Shown here piece after piece: positions 6,341-12,075 of a stretch of 14,035 nt of DNA. The translations under genes and the position numbers were made by a program. The DNA is taken from NCBI GenBank assembly GCA_022838965.1, contig JALHDK010000023.1:4435-18469 (forward strand). Direction: 5' to 3'. The first letter of the stretch is position 1. Every line of letters starts with the position of its first letter. The DNA comes from Actinomycetales bacterium. GTDB taxonomy: Bacteria; Actinomycetota; Actinomycetes; Actinomycetales; Actinomycetaceae. The notes under the pieces are model-generated. The model worked only from the letters and a program-made list of their open reading frames with translations. It was not told where the DNA came from and did no database searches.

Positions 6341-7438
6341 ATGGCAATCATTGACTTCGGCGGCGTGCAGGAAGATGTCATCACCCGGGACGAGTTCCCG
6401 ATGGAGAAAGCGCTGGAGGTCCTGAAGGACGAGACCATCGCGGTGATCGGCTACGGTGTCCAGGGCCCGGCCCAGAGTCTCAACATGCGGGACAACGGTT
6501 TCAACGTGATTGTCGGTCAGGCCAGGGAGTTCGAGCGCGACTGGAACCGCGCGATCGCCGACGGGTGGATCCCGGGCGAGACACTCTTCGACATCGAGGA
6601 GGCGGCGCGGCGCGGCACCATCGTGCAGCTGCTCGTCTCGGACGCGGCCCAGCGTGCGATCTGGCCCCTCATCAAGGAGTGCCTGAACCCCGGCGACGCG
6701 CTGTACTTCTCGCACGGCTTCTCCATCACCTACAAGGACCAGACCGGCGTCGTGCCCCCGGAGGACGTGGACGTGCTGCTCGTGGCGCCCAAGGGTTCCG
6801 GGACGTCGGTGCGGCGCAACTTCCTCTCCGGCGCCGGCATCAACTCCAGCTTCGCCGTGGAGCAGGATGCCACCGGCCGCGCCCGGGAGCGCTGCCTGGC
6901 GCTGGGCATCGCCGTGGGGTCCGGGTACCTGTTCCCCACCACGTTCCGGAACGAGGTCTTCAGCGACCTGACCGGGGAGCGCGGCGTCCTGATGGGCGCG
7001 CTCGCGGGTGTGATGGAGGCCCAGTACGAGGTGCTGCGCGCACACGGGCACTCCCCGAGCGAGGCGTTCAACGAGACCGTGGAGGAGCTCACCGAGTCCC
7101 TCATCCGGCTCGTGGGGGAGAACGGCATGGACTGGATGTACGCCAACTGCTCGGCCACAGCCCAGCGCGGCGCCCTGGACTGGAAGCCGAAGTTCCGGGC
7201 CGCGGTGGCCCCGGTGTTCGCGGAGCTGTACGAGTCGGTGGCGTCCGGCGCGGAGGCCGCGCGGGTGCTGGAGTCCACGGGCAAGCCCGACTACCAGGTG
7301 GGCCTCGCCGCCGAGCTCGCCGAGATGGGGAACTCGGAGCTGTGGCGGGCGGGCAAGGCCACGCGCTCCCTCCGGCCGCGTGAGGGCGCCAAGGCGTTCT
7401 CCGGCACGACTGCCGGGGTTGCGGGCCGCGAGTACTAG
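6341..7438 (+). CDS. ilvC: Ketol-acid reductoisomerase (Bacteroidetes/yeast-like type)
   Basis: This enzyme turns acetolactate or acetohydroxybutyrate into the dihydroxy acids of the Val/Ile/Leu pathway, using NADPH and Mg2+. Visible motifs are the nucleotide fold IAVIGYGVQGPAQSLN (33-48), YFSHGF with His125, VAPKGSG (148-154), GSGYLF, and the metal/substrate residues D209 and E213 in SDLTGERG and E245/E249 in EAFNETVEEL. At 365 residues it is longer than the usual short class I enzyme (about 330-340). The N-terminus (DFGGVQEDVITRDEFPMEKA), the GYGVQGP form of the loop and MYANCSATAQRGALDW follow the pattern I remember from Bacteroidetes and, more loosely, yeast Ilv5, rather than typical actinobacterial IlvC (GYGSQGHA...). 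A short C-terminal tail of about 20 residues follows the usual RxLRP end. No ilvB, ilvN or ilvD is beside it. Horizontal gain is an inference. Confidence 0.95.
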   Translation: MAIIDFGGVQEDVITRDEFPMEKALEVLKDETIAVIGYGVQGPAQSLNMRDNGFNVIVGQAREFERDWNRAIADGWIPGETLFDIEEAARRGTIVQLLVSDAAQRAIWPLIKECLNPGDALYFSHGFSITYKDQTGVVPPEDVDVLLVAPKGSGTSVRRNFLSGAGINSSFAVEQDATGRARERCLALGIAVGSGYLFPTTFRNEVFSDLTGERGVLMGALAGVMEAQYEVLRAHGHSPSEAFNETVEELTESLIRLVGENGMDWMYANCSATAQRGALDWKPKFRAAVAPVFAELYESVASGAEAARVLESTGKPDYQVGLAAELAEMGNSELWRAGKATRSLRPREGAKAFSGTTAGVAGREY

Positions 7439-7446
7439 GACCCACC

Positions 7447-7482
7447 GACGGCGGTCGGGGCGCTCCCGCCCCGGCCGCCGTC
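7447..7482 (+). terminator. Strong terminator-like hairpin after ilvC
   Basis: A 16-bp stem (7447-7462 with 7467-7482, one T-G wobble) and a 4-nt CTCC loop, starting 8 nt after the ilvC stop. There is no T-tract, as is common in high-GC actinobacteria. The 3' arm ends directly against the TACACT -10 box of the next gene, so terminator and promoter share sequence. Confidence 0.65.
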
Positions 7483-7488
7483 TACACT
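7483..7488 (+). promoter_or_regulatory. -10 box of the histidine phosphatase gene (leaderless start)
   Basis: TACACT followed by 6 nt and ATG 7495. There is no Shine-Dalgarno sequence, so transcription likely starts on the A of ATG. Its -35 region would lie inside the preceding hairpin and is not recognisable. Confidence 0.55.
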
Positions 7489-7494
7489 CGCCGC

Positions 7495-7980
7495 ATGGCC
7501 ACCCTGATCATCCTGCGTCACGCCAAGTCCTCCTGGGACACCGGGGAGCCGGACATCCGCCGCCCCCTCGCGGAGCGGGGCATGCGCGACGGCGTCGCCG
7601 CGGGTGAGGTGCTGGCCGACTACGACCTCGACGTCGTCCTGTGCTCCGAGGCCACGCGGGCGCGCCAGACGTGGGAGCGTGCGGTGCTCGGCGGCGCGGC
7701 CTGCGACGACGTGCGGTTCACGGACGCGCTCTACGGCGCGTGGCCGTCCGACGTCGTCGATCTGCTCCGGGAGCTCCCCGGGGAGGTGGACACCGTCCTG
7801 GTGATCGGTCACGAGCCGACGCTGAGTGAACTGGTGCTGGAACTGGCGGAGCGGTCCGACCTCACCGACCGCGTGGCGGAGAAGTTCCCCACGGCCGGCA
7901 TCGCGGTGCTCGAATTCGACACCCCGTGGAATGCCCTGGACACCGGGGTGCTCACCCGCTTCGTGGTCCCACGCGGATAG
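7495..7980 (+). CDS. SixA-like histidine phosphatase family protein
   Basis: A 161-residue single-domain member of the histidine phosphatase (phosphoglycerate mutase-like) superfamily. The catalytic motif is LRHAKSSW (7-14), with His9 as the phospho-accepting residue and RHA in place of RHG, the form typical of SixA-type proteins. RRPLAERG (22-29), SEATRARQT (51-59) with Arg55 and Arg57, and GHEPTL with His106 complete the pocket. The small size matches SixA, which removes phosphate from histidine in phosphotransfer proteins, but most actinobacterial members have unknown substrates and may act on small phosphoesters. No signal peptide. It probably has its own leaderless promoter, and a hairpin with a short T-run follows the gene. 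Confidence 0.9.
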   Translation: MATLIILRHAKSSWDTGEPDIRRPLAERGMRDGVAAGEVLADYDLDVVLCSEATRARQTWERAVLGGAACDDVRFTDALYGAWPSDVVDLLRELPGEVDTVLVIGHEPTLSELVLELAERSDLTDRVAEKFPTAGIAVLEFDTPWNALDTGVLTRFVVPRG

Positions 7981-8015
7981 GAGCGCTGGCGGGGAGCGGG
8001 AGGACACGCCCATCC

Positions 8016-8040
8016 CCCGGATCTGAGATGCCGGGATTTT
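8016..8040 (+). terminator. Terminator after the histidine phosphatase gene
   Basis: CCCGG (8016-8020) pairs with CCGGG (8031-8035) around a 10-nt loop and is followed by ATTTT. The stem is short but the T-run makes it the most classical rho-independent candidate here. It lies 35 bp after the stop codon. Confidence 0.45.
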
Positions 8041-8046
8041 AGTCCC

Positions 8047-8075
8047 TTGCGCGTGTGCATCACGTCAGTTAGTAC
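8047..8075 (+). promoter_or_regulatory. Possible promoter of the L,D-transpeptidase gene
   Basis: TTGCGC (8047-8052), a 17-bp spacer, then TAGTAC (8070-8075). The spacing is ideal, but the -10 lacks the final T. An mRNA leader of about 25 nt would follow. Confidence 0.4.
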
Positions 8076-8090
8076 GGGATGACCACGGGT

Positions 8091-8098
8091 GGAGGAGG
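8091..8098 (+). promoter_or_regulatory. Ribosome binding site of the L,D-transpeptidase gene
   Basis: GGAGGAGG, 6 nt before ATG 8105. It is a strong match and supports this start, which also gives a proper signal peptide. Confidence 0.75.
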
Positions 8099-8104
8099 CG
8101 TCCC

Positions 8105-8854
8105 ATGGGCGCGGTTCGTCGAGTGATGCTGGTGCTGGTCTCCCTGTTCGTCATGCTCGGGGTGGCGGTCCCGTCGCCCGCGGAGGCGGCGACGTCCTCA
8201 CAGATCGCCGAGGCGCAGCGGATCCTCACGAAGTTCGCCATCCCCACGGGTCCGGTGGATGGCATCTGGGGCGCCCAGACCGCGCAGGGCATGTGCACCT
8301 TCCGGCAGATCGCGGGCCTGCCCGTCTCCCGCGGCGGGATCACGAGTTCGGACCTCGCCACCTTGCGGAACTACAACTCCTGGTACGCGGGCCTCGGGTC
8401 GATTCCCGCGCCGGCGCGGAACGGGCGGTCCACCTACCTGCTCGCCAACGAGACCTGCCAGACGATGGTGTACGTGAAGGGCGGCGCCTACGTGAAGGTC
8501 TTCCGCATCTCCACCGGCAGGGCCGGATACCCGACCCCGAACGGCTCCTTCTGGCTCGGGGCCACCTTCCCCGGCTGGAGTTGCAGCACGATCTTCCCGG
8601 AGAGCTGCTACATCCACAGCGCCGGCGCCAACGCGTGGTACACCACGAAGGGTGTGGCGTACTCGAAGTACGGGAACATGTACAACAAGCGGTCCTTCTC
8701 GGGCTCGTTCATGCTGCACGGCTCCGGGTACGTGCCCACCTACCCGGCGAGCCACGGCTGCATCCGCGTGAGCGTGGCCAACTCCGACTGGCTGTACCGG
8801 AACATCAGCAACGCCGCCGGGACGGTGCCGCTCTCGGTGATCGGCCAGTACTGA
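8105..8854 (+). CDS. Secreted L,D-transpeptidase (YkuD domain) with peptidoglycan-binding-like N-terminus
   Basis: A 249-residue exported cell-wall enzyme. Residues 1-29 are a signal peptide: RR near the start, a hydrophobic core VMLVLVSLFVMLGVAV, and a likely cut after AEA. Residues about 32-75 (QIAEAQRILTKFAIPTGPVDGIWG) resemble a PG_binding_1 domain. The YkuD catalytic domain is about 110-249, with the signature HGSGYVPTYPASHGCIR: H205, H217, catalytic C219, R221. L,D-transpeptidases make 3-3 cross-links in peptidoglycan or attach proteins to it; which one applies here cannot be told. Four further cysteines (C64, C118, C160, C168) lie in the exported part and could form disulfides. The gene stands alone on its strand and converges with the ABC operon across 83 bp. 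Its stop codon lies in a 15-bp tandem repeat. Confidence 0.93.
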   Translation: MGAVRRVMLVLVSLFVMLGVAVPSPAEAATSSQIAEAQRILTKFAIPTGPVDGIWGAQTAQGMCTFRQIAGLPVSRGGITSSDLATLRNYNSWYAGLGSIPAPARNGRSTYLLANETCQTMVYVKGGAYVKVFRISTGRAGYPTPNGSFWLGATFPGWSCSTIFPESCYIHSAGANAWYTTKGVAYSKYGNMYNKRSFSGSFMLHGSGYVPTYPASHGCIRVSVANSDWLYRNISNAAGTVPLSVIGQY

Positions 8855-8916
8855 AGCGGCCGGTACTGCCATCGGACGGCGCCGGGCGGCCGGTCCTGAA
8901 GCGGCGGGTACCGGGC
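8842..8916. repeat. 15-bp minisatellite spanning the L,D-transpeptidase stop codon
   Basis: Five adjacent 15-bp units: CGGCCAGTACTGAAG (8842), CGGCCGGTACTGCCA (8857), a degenerate TCGGACGGCGCCGGG (8872), CGGCCGGTCCTGAAG (8887) and CGGCGGGTACCGGGC (8902). Also seen as a 25-bp direct repeat, 8842-8866 and 8887-8911, 22 of 25 identical. The first unit contains the stop codon and the fourth carries an in-frame TGA as well. It fills most of the gap between two convergent genes. Confidence 0.65.
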
Positions 8917-8937
8917 GGCGCGTGCGGTGGTGGTGCC

Positions 8938-9510
8938 TCAGAGCGTGATGACCGACCCGCCGACCCGTTCCGCCTCGGTCGGGTCGTGCGTGATGAGCAG
9001 GACGGTGCGGCCGCGCGCCCGGGAGCGCACGTACCCGATGACCCGGTCCTTGGTGGCCTCGTCCAGACCCTTGAAGGGCTCATCGAGGCACACGAAGTCG
9101 CCCTCCGCCATCATGGCCCGCACGATCGCCACCCGTCGCCGCTGCCCCCCGGACAGCTGACGGACGGGCTTGCGGACGTCGTCGTCGTCGAGCCCGACGG
9201 CGGCCAGCTCTCCCCTGACGACGCCGGCTCCCGGCCTCCCCGGCAACACCAGCTGCACGTTTCCGACCGCCGTCATCTGTTCGCACAAGCGGTCCTCCTG
9301 GAACACGGCGGCGAGGCGGTGCCCGGCGAGGCCCTGCACCTCGCCGGAGTCGGGCGGGATCAGACCCAGGAGGATGTGCGCGAGGGTGGTCTTCCCCACC
9401 CCGCTGGGCCCCATGAGGACGGTGATGGCGTGGTCGGGGATGGTGAGGGAGATCCCGTCGAGCACGCGGGTCTCGCCGAAGCTCTTCGACAGGCCACTGA
9501 TCCGGATCAT
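8938..9510 (-). CDS. ABC transporter ATP-binding protein (NitT/TauT type)
   Basis: A 190-residue ATPase that powers the importer encoded just upstream. Motifs in order: Walker A GPSGVGKTT (34-42), Q-loop Q71 in AVFQEDRL, signature LSGGQRRR (119-126), Walker B FVCLDEP (139-145), D-loop KGLD and switch His175 in LLITHDPTEAERV. It is shorter than most SsuB/TauB-like ATPases (about 240-260 residues), with little after the H-loop, so it is a minimal catalytic unit. The start at 9510 shares one base with the permease stop (TGATG). Longer in-frame readings upstream run through the permease gene and look like shadow sequence. Last gene of the operon. Confidence 0.93.
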   Translation of the reverse strand: MIRISGLSKSFGETRVLDGISLTIPDHAITVLMGPSGVGKTTLAHILLGLIPPDSGEVQGLAGHRLAAVFQEDRLCEQMTAVGNVQLVLPGRPGAGVVRGELAAVGLDDDDVRKPVRQLSGGQRRRVAIVRAMMAEGDFVCLDEPFKGLDEATKDRVIGYVRSRARGRTVLLITHDPTEAERVGGSVITL

Positions 9511-10307
9511 CAGTCCCCCCAGCGGGCCAGGCGGCCGGCGCCCGCCCGCAGCGCCACGAGGAACGCCTTCTCGAAGGTGAAGCTGAGCAGCACGATCACG
9601 ATCGTCCAGCTGAAGAGTTCCGCCGTGGAGAGGAAGATCTTCGCCTGGTAGAGCCGCTCTCCGATGCTGCCGTCCGGGAGTCCGATGACCTCCGCAGCCA
9701 CACCGCTCTTCCACGCCAGCCCGATCGCGGTGCGGGACGCCGACTGGAGGTGGGGCAGCACCGCCGGGAGGTCGATCGCCCGGAAGCGCCGCCACCACGG
9801 GATCCGGAACACCCGGGCCATCTCGCGGAGCGCCGGGTCCCGGTGGTCGATCCCCTCGAGGACGTTCGTGTGGATCACCGGCAGGGCGATCAGGAAGGCG
9901 ATCACGAGGGAGAGCGTCCGGCTGTTCGCCCAGATCAGCACGAGGATGATGAAGCTGACCACCGGCACGCTGCGCACCACCAGGATCAGCGGCCCGACCA
10001 GTGCCCGGATCAGCGGAAACGCCCCGCTGAGGATCGCCAGGACGCTGCCGGTCAGGAGGGCGAGCCCGAAGCCGGCGACGATCCGGGCGAACGAGTGCCA
10101 GACGGTGGCCCAGAAGCCCGGGGTCCCCACCAGACTGGCGAGATTCGCCAGCACGGCCATCGGGGACACCAGCAGGAGCTCCTGGCCCACCGCGACGCTG
10201 GCGAGGTGCCAGACCGCCAGCCAGAAGGCGAGTGCGAGAAGGTAGCGGCCGAGGGCGGTGCCGCGACCGCCCGGGACGTCGGTGCTACCCCTCGTACCAG
10301 AAGTCAT
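9510..10307 (-). CDS. ABC transporter permease (NitT/TauT, BPD_transp_1 type)
   Basis: A 265-residue inner-membrane protein with about six hydrophobic helices, e.g. YLLALAFWLAVWHLASVAVG, ILVVRSVPVVSFIILVLIWA and WTIVIVLLSF. The cytoplasmic EAA-like coupling loop reads EMARVFRIPWWRRFRAIDLP and is where the ATPase would dock. The start is uncertain. ATG 10307 overlaps the lipoprotein gene end by 23 bp and has GGAGGT (10326-10321) 13 nt upstream; a GTG at 10322 is also in frame but overlaps that Shine-Dalgarno sequence. The permease stop overlaps the ATPase start, so the two are translationally coupled. Confidence 0.9.
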   Translation of the reverse strand: MTSGTRGSTDVPGGRGTALGRYLLALAFWLAVWHLASVAVGQELLLVSPMAVLANLASLVGTPGFWATVWHSFARIVAGFGLALLTGSVLAILSGAFPLIRALVGPLILVVRSVPVVSFIILVLIWANSRTLSLVIAFLIALPVIHTNVLEGIDHRDPALREMARVFRIPWWRRFRAIDLPAVLPHLQSASRTAIGLAWKSGVAAEVIGLPDGSIGERLYQAKIFLSTAELFSWTIVIVLLSFTFEKAFLVALRAGAGRLARWGD

Positions 10308-11295
10308 CGCCGGGCAGGGCACCTCCGATCGACTGCGGGTTCGCTTCGAAGAGTACCTGCAGGTAGCCCTCCAGCTGCTGCCGCAGCTCGCTGCCGGCGA
10401 TGAAGACGATGTTGCTGGCCGGGATGGCCTTCTCGGCGATCGGCGCCGCGGGGACGATGCCGTACTCCGCGATCAGTGCGGCCGCCTCCGCGGGGTTCTC
10501 GTTGGTGAACGCGGTCGACTCCTCGTAGTCCGCGAGGAACTCCGTGAACGCCGCAGGGTTCTCCGCCGCGAAGTCCCGGGAGACGATGGCGACGCCCATC
10601 ACCAGGCTGCTGTCCGGGGTGACGGCGGCCCACTCCTCGGTCAGGTCGAGGGCCACGCGGGCGTTCGGGTTCTGCTGCTGCACGATCGTCACGAACGGTT
10701 GCGGCAGCAGTGCGACGACGTCCGCGCCCTCGGCCAGCAGGACGGCGAGCTCGGTGTGCTCGCTCTTCCACTCGACCGTGACGTCCGTGGCGGGGTCAAT
10801 GCCGTTGCCCCGCAGGATGTGATCCAGGACGTACTCGGGGCTGGAGCCCTTGCCGGTGGCGTAGATGGTCCGGCCCCGCAGGTCCTCCACGCTCGAGACG
10901 GTCTCCCCGTTCTCCACCAGGTACAGCACGCCGAGGGTGTTGATGGCGGCCACCTGGACGGCCCCCTCGGTGCGGTTGTACAGGACGCTCGCGAGGTTGG
11001 AGGGGACCATGGCGACATCCACCTGTCCCTGCGCCACGAGCGGCACGATCTCGTCGGGGGTGCCGTACATGGTCACCTGGTAGTCGTGCCGCGTCTCCCC
11101 GGCCTCCGCGTCGCTCATGAGTTTCACGAGCCCCATGGTGGTGGGGCCCTTGAGGGAGGCGATGCGGATCGTCGTGGGAGTCGCGGCCTCCGTCGTCGTC
11201 GTGGTCGTCGTCGACGACGGCGCGGTGCTGCTGCACGCGGCGAGCAGGGCGATGACGGCGGCACCGAGGAAGCGGGACAGGGTTCGAGTGGTCAT
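10285..11295 (-). CDS. ABC transporter substrate-binding lipoprotein (NMT1/NitT/TauT-like)
   Basis: A 336-residue extracytoplasmic binding protein anchored by lipid. The signal peptide ends in lipobox LLAAC with Cys21, followed by a run of seven threonines (29-35) that likely forms a flexible tether. The mature part starts TTIRIASLKGPTTMGLVKLM and continues with YGTPDEIVPLVAQGQVDVAM, typical of type II NMT1/SsuA-like proteins. DLRGRTIYATGKGSSPEYVL is the usual hinge region. The family imports nitrate, sulfonates, thiamine precursors and similar small molecules. Nothing in the window fixes the ligand, and neither thiamine, sulfonate nor nitrate genes are beside it. It is the first gene of the three-gene operon, with AAAGG about 6 nt before ATG 11295. 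Confidence 0.92.
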   Translation of the reverse strand: MTTRTLSRFLGAAVIALLAACSSTAPSSTTTTTTTEAATPTTIRIASLKGPTTMGLVKLMSDAEAGETRHDYQVTMYGTPDEIVPLVAQGQVDVAMVPSNLASVLYNRTEGAVQVAAINTLGVLYLVENGETVSSVEDLRGRTIYATGKGSSPEYVLDHILRGNGIDPATDVTVEWKSEHTELAVLLAEGADVVALLPQPFVTIVQQQNPNARVALDLTEEWAAVTPDSSLVMGVAIVSRDFAAENPAAFTEFLADYEESTAFTNENPAEAAALIAEYGIVPAAPIAEKAIPASNIVFIAGSELRQQLEGYLQVLFEANPQSIGGALPGDDFWYEG

Positions 11296-11341
11296 CAGCG
11301 GCCTTTCGACATGGGACCGGCATGAGGCTGCGGCCAGCCCC

Positions 11342-11347
11342 AGTATC
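11342..11347 (-). promoter_or_regulatory. Possible -10 box of the ABC importer operon
   Basis: Reads GATACT leftward, about 46 bp before ATG 11295. No convincing -35 is present. Upstream of it, GTCCC-TCT-GGGAC (11364-11376) is a small hairpin that may end usp transcription. No riboswitch-like conserved sequence (for example a THI box) was recognised in 11296-11415. Confidence 0.3.
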
Positions 11348-11415
11348 CGGGCATGCCGGCGGCGTCCCTCTGGGACCCACGTCCGGGGGCGGTCGTTGCG
11401 CGCGTCACACGCGGG

Positions 11416-11874
11416 CTACTTCACCACCAGCACCGGCAGGTGCGACTTGCGGATCACCTCGTCCGACACCGAGCCGAGGATGAGTTCTGCGAGGTGGCCC
11501 TTCCCCGTCGCGCCGATCACGATGATCGAGGCGTTCTCGGCCGCGGCGGTGCGGAGGACGACGTCGGCGGGGTCACCGACCTCCACCGCGGCGGTGGCCC
11601 GCAGTCCCGCGGCCTCGAAGGTGTCGGCGAGCCGGCCCACCTCCTCCGCGGCGGACTCCCGCCACTCGTCGATCGCCTGCTGGGTGAGGGCCGGCGTGGT
11701 GCCGACCGCACCGAAGAAGGAGGGCCCGGCCGGGGCCATCATCGTGCTGGTGTCCATGACGTGCAGTACGTATACCTCCTCGGCTCCGGCCTCCCGCAGC
11801 TTGAGGATGTAGTCGGCGGCCTTCCGCGAGATCTCCGAGAAGTCGGTGGGGTAGAGGATGCGGTGAAACAGCAT
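11416..11874 (-). CDS. Universal stress protein, UspA family
   Basis: A 152-residue single-domain cytosolic Usp. It starts MLFHRILYPTDFSE, the usual first strand with the conserved Asp of the nucleotide pocket (D11). It carries the ATP-binding motif G-x2-G-x9-G-S as GATGKGHLAELILGS (121-135), so it is likely of the ATP-binding kind rather than the E. coli UspA kind that lacks the motif. The end SHLPVLVVK is typical. Usp proteins help cells through starvation, low oxygen or other stress; the exact role is not known here. It lies 120 bp upstream of the ABC operon on the same strand and diverges from the carboxylesterase gene. An AGGA about 8 nt before ATG serves as ribosome site. Confidence 0.93.
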   Translation of the reverse strand: MLFHRILYPTDFSEISRKAADYILKLREAGAEEVYVLHVMDTSTMMAPAGPSFFGAVGTTPALTQQAIDEWRESAAEEVGRLADTFEAAGLRATAAVEVGDPADVVLRTAAAENASIIVIGATGKGHLAELILGSVSDEVIRKSHLPVLVVK

Positions 11875-11908
11875 TGTTCGCGTCCTGTCATCTGGTGGTG
11901 GTGCTGAG

Positions 11909-11939
11909 GTCTCAGCGTCTCAGGGTCGTGACGGTCACG
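11909..11939. promoter_or_regulatory. Repeats and palindrome upstream of usp (possible operator)
   Basis: CGTGACGGTCACG (11927-11939) is a 13-bp perfect palindrome with one central base. Next to it are two direct copies of GTCTCAG with 8-bp period (11909-11915, 11917-11923), the first of which also forms CTGAG-GT-CTCAG. They sit 35-65 bp before the usp start, a promoter-like position. I do not recognise the regulator. Confidence 0.4.
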
Positions 11940-12046
11940 GTGCCCGAATGCGCGAAGCGTACCGCGCGATCCCCCGGGGGGGCGGGAGTGGCCGCCGGAG
12001 CCGGCCGCGCCCGGCAGAACGCTCGCCGACCGCTGCCCCGCGCCGC

Positions 12047-12071
12047 TATCGTGCGTGTGAGCGCGAGGAGG
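12047..12071 (+). promoter_or_regulatory. Promoter -10 and ribosome binding site of the carboxylesterase gene
   Basis: TATCGT (12047-12052) is a TANNNT-type -10, and GAGGAGG (12065-12071) lies 4 nt before ATG 12076. The mRNA leader would be short, about 15-20 nt. The rest of the 201-bp gap (11875-12075) holds a C5G7 run and the palindrome before usp, and nothing else I can identify. Confidence 0.45.
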
Positions 12072-12075
12072 ACGA

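Noticed and set aside
7981..8104. c-di-AMP riboswitch before the cell-wall gene
   Set aside because: The region is too short and lacks the conserved core of that class; a terminator and a plain promoter explain it.
9511..9798. N-terminal extension of the ABC ATPase
   Set aside because: It lies in the permease gene and has shadow-like composition; MIRISGLSKSFG is the normal ATPase beginning.
11189..11220. Trinucleotide repeat-like GTC/GTG run
   Set aside because: It encodes the Thr-rich tether after the lipobox of the binding protein, a common lipoprotein feature, with mixed codons rather than an exact repeat.
9750..11325. Plus-strand open frames opposite the ABC importer
   Set aside because: Low-complexity Arg/Gly/Asp/Val-rich sequence without motifs, opposite three well-supported genes.
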